Assembly (NCBI RefSeq): GCF_001425005.1
Contig: NZ_LMDB01000003.1
Span: forward strand, 124,264 to 188,263
DNA from: Duganella sp. Root336D2
GTDB taxonomy: Bacteria; Pseudomonadota; Gammaproteobacteria; Burkholderiales; Burkholderiaceae_D
Reading direction: 5' to 3'
DNA length: 64,000 nt
The notes under the pieces are model-generated. The model was not told the origin of the DNA. It searched no databases and saw only the letters and a program-made list of their open reading frames with translations. Position 1 is the first letter of the stretch; each line of letters starts with the position of its first letter. Below, piece by piece: positions 60,520-64,000 of the stretch. Made by a program: the position numbers and the translations under genes.

Positions 60520-61362
60520 ATGCGATCCAAGCGCACTCTCGCCGCCCTGCTCTCCCTCAGCCTGGCCGGCTGCGTCATCGTCCTGAACGACAGCAGCGAC
60601 TACGTCAAGGGCAGCGGTACGACTACCATCGAAAACCGCAGCATCGCCAGCGCCAGTGGGCTGCGCATCGAAAACCGCCATCGTGTGGACCTGGACGTTG
60701 AAGTGAAGGTAGGGGGCGCGCCATCGCTGGTAATCGAGGGCGACAACAACCTCGTGCCGCTGGTGCATACGGAAGTGAGCGGCGATACCCTGCGCGTATG
60801 GACCGAGGAGCGCCTGGACAGCCGCACACCGATCCACGTGCGTTACACCGTACAACGCCTGGATCACCTGGAGTCGAGCGGCTCCGTGCACACCGAGGTG
60901 CAAGGCCTGGCCGGCGGTCCGCTGAGCGTTTCACACAATGGCTCCGGCTACCTTGAACTGCGCGGCCGCGTGGATCAATTGGATATGCGCCACACCGGCT
61001 CAGGCCAGTTGTATGCGGACGGGCTGGAAAGCAAAGCCGCGGTGGTGGACATGGTCGGCTCGGGCCGTGTGAATATCGGCTCGGTACGCGGCGACTCGCT
61101 GCGCGTGTCGACCTCCGGCTCCGGCAGTTTTTACGCGCGCGGCATCGTGCGCACCCTCGACGTGCAGGTGCAAGGCTCCGGCAGCGCCCAGCTGAACGAC
61201 TTGCGCGCCGACGAAGCCAGCATCACCAGCAACGGATCCGGCGGCGTGCAAGCATGGGTACAGCACAAAGTCGACGCCCGCGCCAACGGCTCCGGACGCA
61301 TCGCCGTCACCGGCAACCCATCCCAGCGCACCCTGTACGGCCGCAACACTTCGATCCAATAA
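60520..61362 (+). CDS. DUF2807-like lipoprotein (head GIN domain)
   Basis: From ATG 60520, with AAGGAC just upstream, the product is 280 residues with a lipoprotein signal (LLSLSLAGC, Cys18). The body is a right-handed beta-helix-like repeat rich in G-S-G-S (GSGYLELRG, GSGQLYADG, GSGRVNIGS, GSGSFYARG, GSGSAQLND), typical of the DUF2807/GIN family of surface or envelope proteins. An ATG seven codons upstream exists but gives a poorer signal. The role is unknown; an envelope stress or adhesion role is conceivable. It ends at the large palindrome. Confidence 0.88.
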   Translation: MRSKRTLAALLSLSLAGCVIVLNDSSDYVKGSGTTTIENRSIASASGLRIENRHRVDLDVEVKVGGAPSLVIEGDNNLVPLVHTEVSGDTLRVWTEERLDSRTPIHVRYTVQRLDHLESSGSVHTEVQGLAGGPLSVSHNGSGYLELRGRVDQLDMRHTGSGQLYADGLESKAAVVDMVGSGRVNIGSVRGDSLRVSTSGSGSFYARGIVRTLDVQVQGSGSAQLNDLRADEASITSNGSGGVQAWVQHKVDARANGSGRIAVTGNPSQRTLYGRNTSIQ

Positions 61363-61365
61363 TAA

Positions 61366-61438
61366 AAGTCGGGGTCAGGTCCGGCAATCGGACATTTCGC
61401 GCAGCGAAATGTCCGATTGCCGGACCTGACCCCGACTT
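61366..61438. repeat. Perfect palindrome with 35-bp arms
   Basis: Arms 61366-61400 and 61404-61438 are perfect complements around a 3-base loop (GCA). The left arm begins AAGTCGGGGTCAGGTCCGGC. It fills the gap between the stop of the DUF2807-like gene and the convergent NHL/M23 gene, so it would stop both transcripts. A half-copy lies at 3118-3149. This is typical of a dispersed, REP-like intergenic element. Confidence 0.9.
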
Positions 61439-61439
61439 G

Positions 61440-63626
61440 TCAGTTGATTGTCACAGCGAGGTCGCGGCCGGTTGTGGCGGTGTTGCCGGCGTAGTCTGCC
61501 GCATAAATGCGCAGCGTGTAGTCGCCCGGTGCGAGACCACTTACCTGCCAGCGGCCTGGCACGACTTCGCCAGCAGACAGGTGGCTTAGCAGCGAGTAGG
61601 TGAAGCGCGTGGATTTGCTGCCGTAGACGGTAATGCCGCTATCGGCGGAGTACACCACCTTCACCGCCTCGCGCTGCTTTGGCAGCTGGTCATAGGTCTG
61701 CATGATGCGCGGCTGCTCGTAGCCCGAGACAGCTGTGCCGTCAGCTTGCAGCAGCTGGTAGCCCAGCTTGTACAAACCAAGTCGGCGGCGCGCGAGGTTG
61801 CCGTCCATCTGGTCGAATGCATCGACTACCACGTTCACTTCGCCCAGGTTGCGCGACACTTCCAGGCGCTGCCCTCTCTTGCCCGGCAGGCGCTTGTCGT
61901 TGGCGTCGTACAGGGCGATGCCCTGGATTACGGGCGAAATGGTGTCGCGCAGACCCGGGAATGGCAGGGCGAGCGGGTTCACAACGCGGCCGCGGTCGTA
62001 CAAATTGAGGTGGACGTGCGCCATCTGGTTCACCACACCCAGTTGTTCGCCGACATAAAAGCGCGTGCCGCGACGCACACGCACGCGTTCCGGCTTGCCT
62101 TTCTCGTTGAGCAGGAGCTGGAAACGGTCGTCCAATGCGCGGTTCTTCCTGTCGCGCCCGACCTTCATGTGGATGTAGCTGGTCGTGCCGAGGTTGATGC
62201 CTTCGCCCAGCGAAGCAAATGCCCAGTTCGGCAGCGGGTCGCTGACCTTGGCTTTTTCGACCACATGCACCGAGCTGCCGACGTCGGCCTGGACGTCGAG
62301 GCCGGCGTGGAAGTGATGGCGGCTGTCGCCGTCATAGCTTCCCCTCACCTCGCCCATCAGGCCCACCACTTCGTGCGGCTGGTTTTGCGGGAGGACCGGC
62401 CAGGGCATCGGGCCTTCACTGCGCCGGGCCATGATCTCGCTCGCTGTCGGCGCCGGTGCCGCCGCGGCCAGCGCCTGCCCTGCGGCCTGCGCGCTGCCGA
62501 TCAGCGGCGCGGCAGCTTGCGCGGCCGTGGGCAGCGGTGCCGCGTTTGCACCGGCATGCACCACGCGATGCAGGCGCTGTGCGGCGCCGTCCGAGAGGAC
62601 CAGCGTGCCGTTCGGCGCCAGCGCCAGGCTGCGCGGGCCGTAGACCTGGATATTGCCATCGATACCGGTAGCCGGATCGGCTGGCCGCGCCGCATCGGGC
62701 ATGCCGGCCAGGCTGCCATCCGGCGCCAGTTGCAGCAGGCGGCCGCGCGACGACACAGCGATATAGACAAAGCCATCATGCGTAAGCGCCAGCGCCATCG
62801 GGCGGCGCAGCAGCGGTTCCTTTTCCAGTTCGGGTGCCACGGCAAGGGTCACTACCGAGCCGTCCGGGTTAATGCGGCGCACGGCGTCATTGCTGGTATC
62901 GGCGATGTAGATGCCATCTTTGCCGATTGCGATTCCGCAAGGGGTGTCGAATTGCGCCGCCTCGCCAACGCCATCCGTGAAACCGGGGCTTGCGCTGCCA
63001 GCCAGCGTAGTGACCGTGCCATCGAGGGCGATTTTGCGAATCCGGTCGTTATAGGTGTCGGCGACATAGACGACGCCCGCCGCATCGACTGCCACGCCGA
63101 CCGGACCGTTAAACTGCGCCTGCGCACCCTGCCCGTCCGCAAAGCCGGCAATGCCGCTGCCGGCCAAGGTCGACACCGTGCCGTCCGCCGCGATCTTGCG
63201 GATCACATGATTGCCCGTATCGGCGACGTAGACATTGCCCTGCTTGTCCAGCGCTATGCCGGAAGGCGTGTTGAAGGCGGCGGCGGCGCCGATGCCCTCC
63301 CGGTAGCCTTCAATGCCGCCTGCCAGCACGCGCGTGCTGCCGTCCGCAGCCAGCACCGACACAGTGTTCTTTTCTCCGCCATCGGAGAAATAGACATTCC
63401 CCTGCTTGTCGACAGCAACCCCATATGGGTCGGCCAGTCCAGACTCCAGCAAGGTATCCAGCCGCGCCGGCCAGGCCCTCTCGGTTGGCGCCGGTCCGCG
63501 CTTGACCAGTTCCGGCAAGCGTGCCGCCACGCTGGCTACTGGCGCGGAATAGTAGAAATAGCCGCCGGCACCGGCAATCGCCAGCACAGCAGCCCCAATA
63601 GCAGTCAGTTTGATAGATGTACTCAC
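61440..63626 (-). CDS. NHL-repeat protein with C-terminal M23-type peptidase domain
   Basis: From GTG 63626 the product is about 728 residues with an N-terminal signal/anchor helix (about 5-25, IKLTAIGAAVLAIAGAGGYFYY). Residues about 50-310 are a series of NHL beta-propeller repeats (PYGVAVDKQGNVYFSD, PSGIALDKQGNVYVAD, PVGVAVDAAGVVYVAD, PCGIAIGKDGIYIAD). The C-terminal part is LytM/M23-like: HAGLD at 440-444 and HVH at 537-539 supply the usual zinc ligands, so it may cut peptidoglycan or a protein. A beta-rich tail follows. The propeller-peptidase fusion is unusual. The ATG frame upstream of 63626 is not needed. Confidence 0.85.
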   Translation of the reverse strand: MSTSIKLTAIGAAVLAIAGAGGYFYYSAPVASVAARLPELVKRGPAPTERAWPARLDTLLESGLADPYGVAVDKQGNVYFSDGGEKNTVSVLAADGSTRVLAGGIEGYREGIGAAAAFNTPSGIALDKQGNVYVADTGNHVIRKIAADGTVSTLAGSGIAGFADGQGAQAQFNGPVGVAVDAAGVVYVADTYNDRIRKIALDGTVTTLAGSASPGFTDGVGEAAQFDTPCGIAIGKDGIYIADTSNDAVRRINPDGSVVTLAVAPELEKEPLLRRPMALALTHDGFVYIAVSSRGRLLQLAPDGSLAGMPDAARPADPATGIDGNIQVYGPRSLALAPNGTLVLSDGAAQRLHRVVHAGANAAPLPTAAQAAAPLIGSAQAAGQALAAAAPAPTASEIMARRSEGPMPWPVLPQNQPHEVVGLMGEVRGSYDGDSRHHFHAGLDVQADVGSSVHVVEKAKVSDPLPNWAFASLGEGINLGTTSYIHMKVGRDRKNRALDDRFQLLLNEKGKPERVRVRRGTRFYVGEQLGVVNQMAHVHLNLYDRGRVVNPLALPFPGLRDTISPVIQGIALYDANDKRLPGKRGQRLEVSRNLGEVNVVVDAFDQMDGNLARRRLGLYKLGYQLLQADGTAVSGYEQPRIMQTYDQLPKQREAVKVVYSADSGITVYGSKSTRFTYSLLSHLSAGEVVPGRWQVSGLAPGDYTLRIYAADYAGNTATTGRDLAVTIN

Positions 63627-63665
63627 AGCCTGGATTCTACCTGCCCCTTTGCAGAAGATGAAGGC

Positions 63666-63698
63666 ATTGCCACGGTAGCCGCAGGCCGCCGTGGCAAT
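63666..63698 (-). terminator. Hairpin downstream of the serine hydrolase gene
   Basis: Arms 63666-63680 and 63684-63698 pair at 13 of 15 positions around the loop GCA, 15 bases after the hydrolase stop at 63714. On the minus strand a T/C-rich stretch follows. It probably ends the hydrolase transcript before the NHL/M23 gene. Confidence 0.65.
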
Positions 63699-63713
63699 CA
63701 CCGGCAAACTGCC

Positions 63714-64000
63714 TTACTGTGGCTTGGCCATGCCGGACATCAGGCTCATGACCAGCCGGGTTTCCTGCTGCTCGGCGCCGCTACCTTCGCCGGCATTGGC
63801 GACGACCAAAACGCCGCTTTGGCTGTCCGGCGCCAGGGCCACCAGGGCATTCCAGTAACCGTTGGAACCGGCGTGCATCAGTAGACGCATCGGTGCGTGG
63901 GCCGGCCAGTTGCTTTTCACGCCCCAGCCAAGGGCCGCGCCGGATTCCCCTTGGGGCGCATGGAGGAATCGATAGCCTTGCTGCGAAAGCAGTTTGCCCT
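63714..64000 (-). CDS. Beta-lactamase-fold serine hydrolase (5' end outside window)
   Basis: The last 95 or so residues of a beta-lactamase/penicillin-binding-protein-like serine hydrolase are present. Visible are ESGAALGWGVKSNW and LLMHAGSNGYWNALVALAPDSQSGVLVVANAGEG, where HAGSNG fits the third (KTG-like, H-x-G) motif of class C-type hydrolases. The catalytic SxxK and YxN lie outside the window. It ends with a short basic/hydrophobic tail. It might be an esterase or peptidase rather than a true beta-lactamase. Confidence 0.8.
   Translation of the reverse strand, partial: GKLLSQQGYRFLHAPQGESGAALGWGVKSNWPAHAPMRLLMHAGSNGYWNALVALAPDSQSGVLVVANAGEGSGAEQQETRLVMSLMSGMAKPQ

Noticed and set aside
61746-63884. 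712-codon plus-strand frame opposite the NHL/M23 gene
   Set aside because: Antisense to repeats with known domain; no plausible protein features.
1-64000. CRISPR arrays, tRNA or rRNA genes, prophage or insertion sequence
   Set aside because: No regularly spaced repeats, cloverleaf-like sequences, rRNA-like stretches, integrase or transposase genes were seen by reading; a tRNA or covariance search would settle it.

Overview
The window is high-GC DNA from a betaproteobacterium. The best fit is Burkholderiales, family Oxalobacteraceae (Massilia/Duganella/Janthinobacterium type). The evidence is a polyhydroxyalkanoate synthase next to its PhaR regulator, the rluD-pgeF and bamD neighbourhood, a PEP-CTERM protein, MSHA-type pilus genes and Oxalobacteraceae-style intergenic palindromes. 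No rRNA, tRNA, CRISPR array or intact insertion sequence was seen.

Bases 1-20100 are mostly housekeeping: the 3' part of mfd coupled to serB; a small lower-GC patch with a broken aminoglycoside 3'-phosphotransferase and a GNAT acetyltransferase; a family III CoA-transferase; a Gfa-type zinc protein; a di-heme cytochrome; a cystathionine beta-lyase-like enzyme; rimO; phaR and phaC; pgeF and rluD; bamD; yaaA; an orphan PIN-domain protein; a methionine-type aminotransferase; and an HD-GYP-like protein that lacks its HD dyad.

Bases 20104-48244 are dominated by two complete, head-to-head type IV filament loci. The left locus (minus strand) is a recognisable MSHA pilus set: mshE, G, F, A, C, D, O, P, Q followed by mshI, a PilN-like gene, J, K, L, M, N. 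The right locus (plus strand) starts about 180 bp away. It encodes a second AAA ATPase, secretin, TPR protein, GspE-type ATPase, GspF-type platform, PilM/PilN/PilO/PilP-like alignment proteins and three pilin-like proteins. I do not recognise it as a named system. It is the best candidate here for an under-described machine.

Bases 48251-59479 hold lipid catabolism and signalling. A phosphotransferase plus ACAD11-like dehydrogenase pair and an operon of two acyl-CoA dehydrogenases and a MaoC hydratase flank a 1474-residue hybrid histidine kinase that is translationally coupled to a REC-GGDEF diguanylate cyclase. Both catabolic operons carry the same 15-bp operator-like sequence just upstream, suggesting one shared regulator.

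Bases 59534-64000 hold cell-surface genes: a PEP-CTERM protein, a DUF2807-like lipoprotein, an NHL-repeat protein fused to an M23-type peptidase domain, and the 3' end of a beta-lactamase-fold serine hydrolase. A perfect 35-bp-arm palindrome sits between the second and third. Its half-copy lies about 58 kb away, immediately behind serB.
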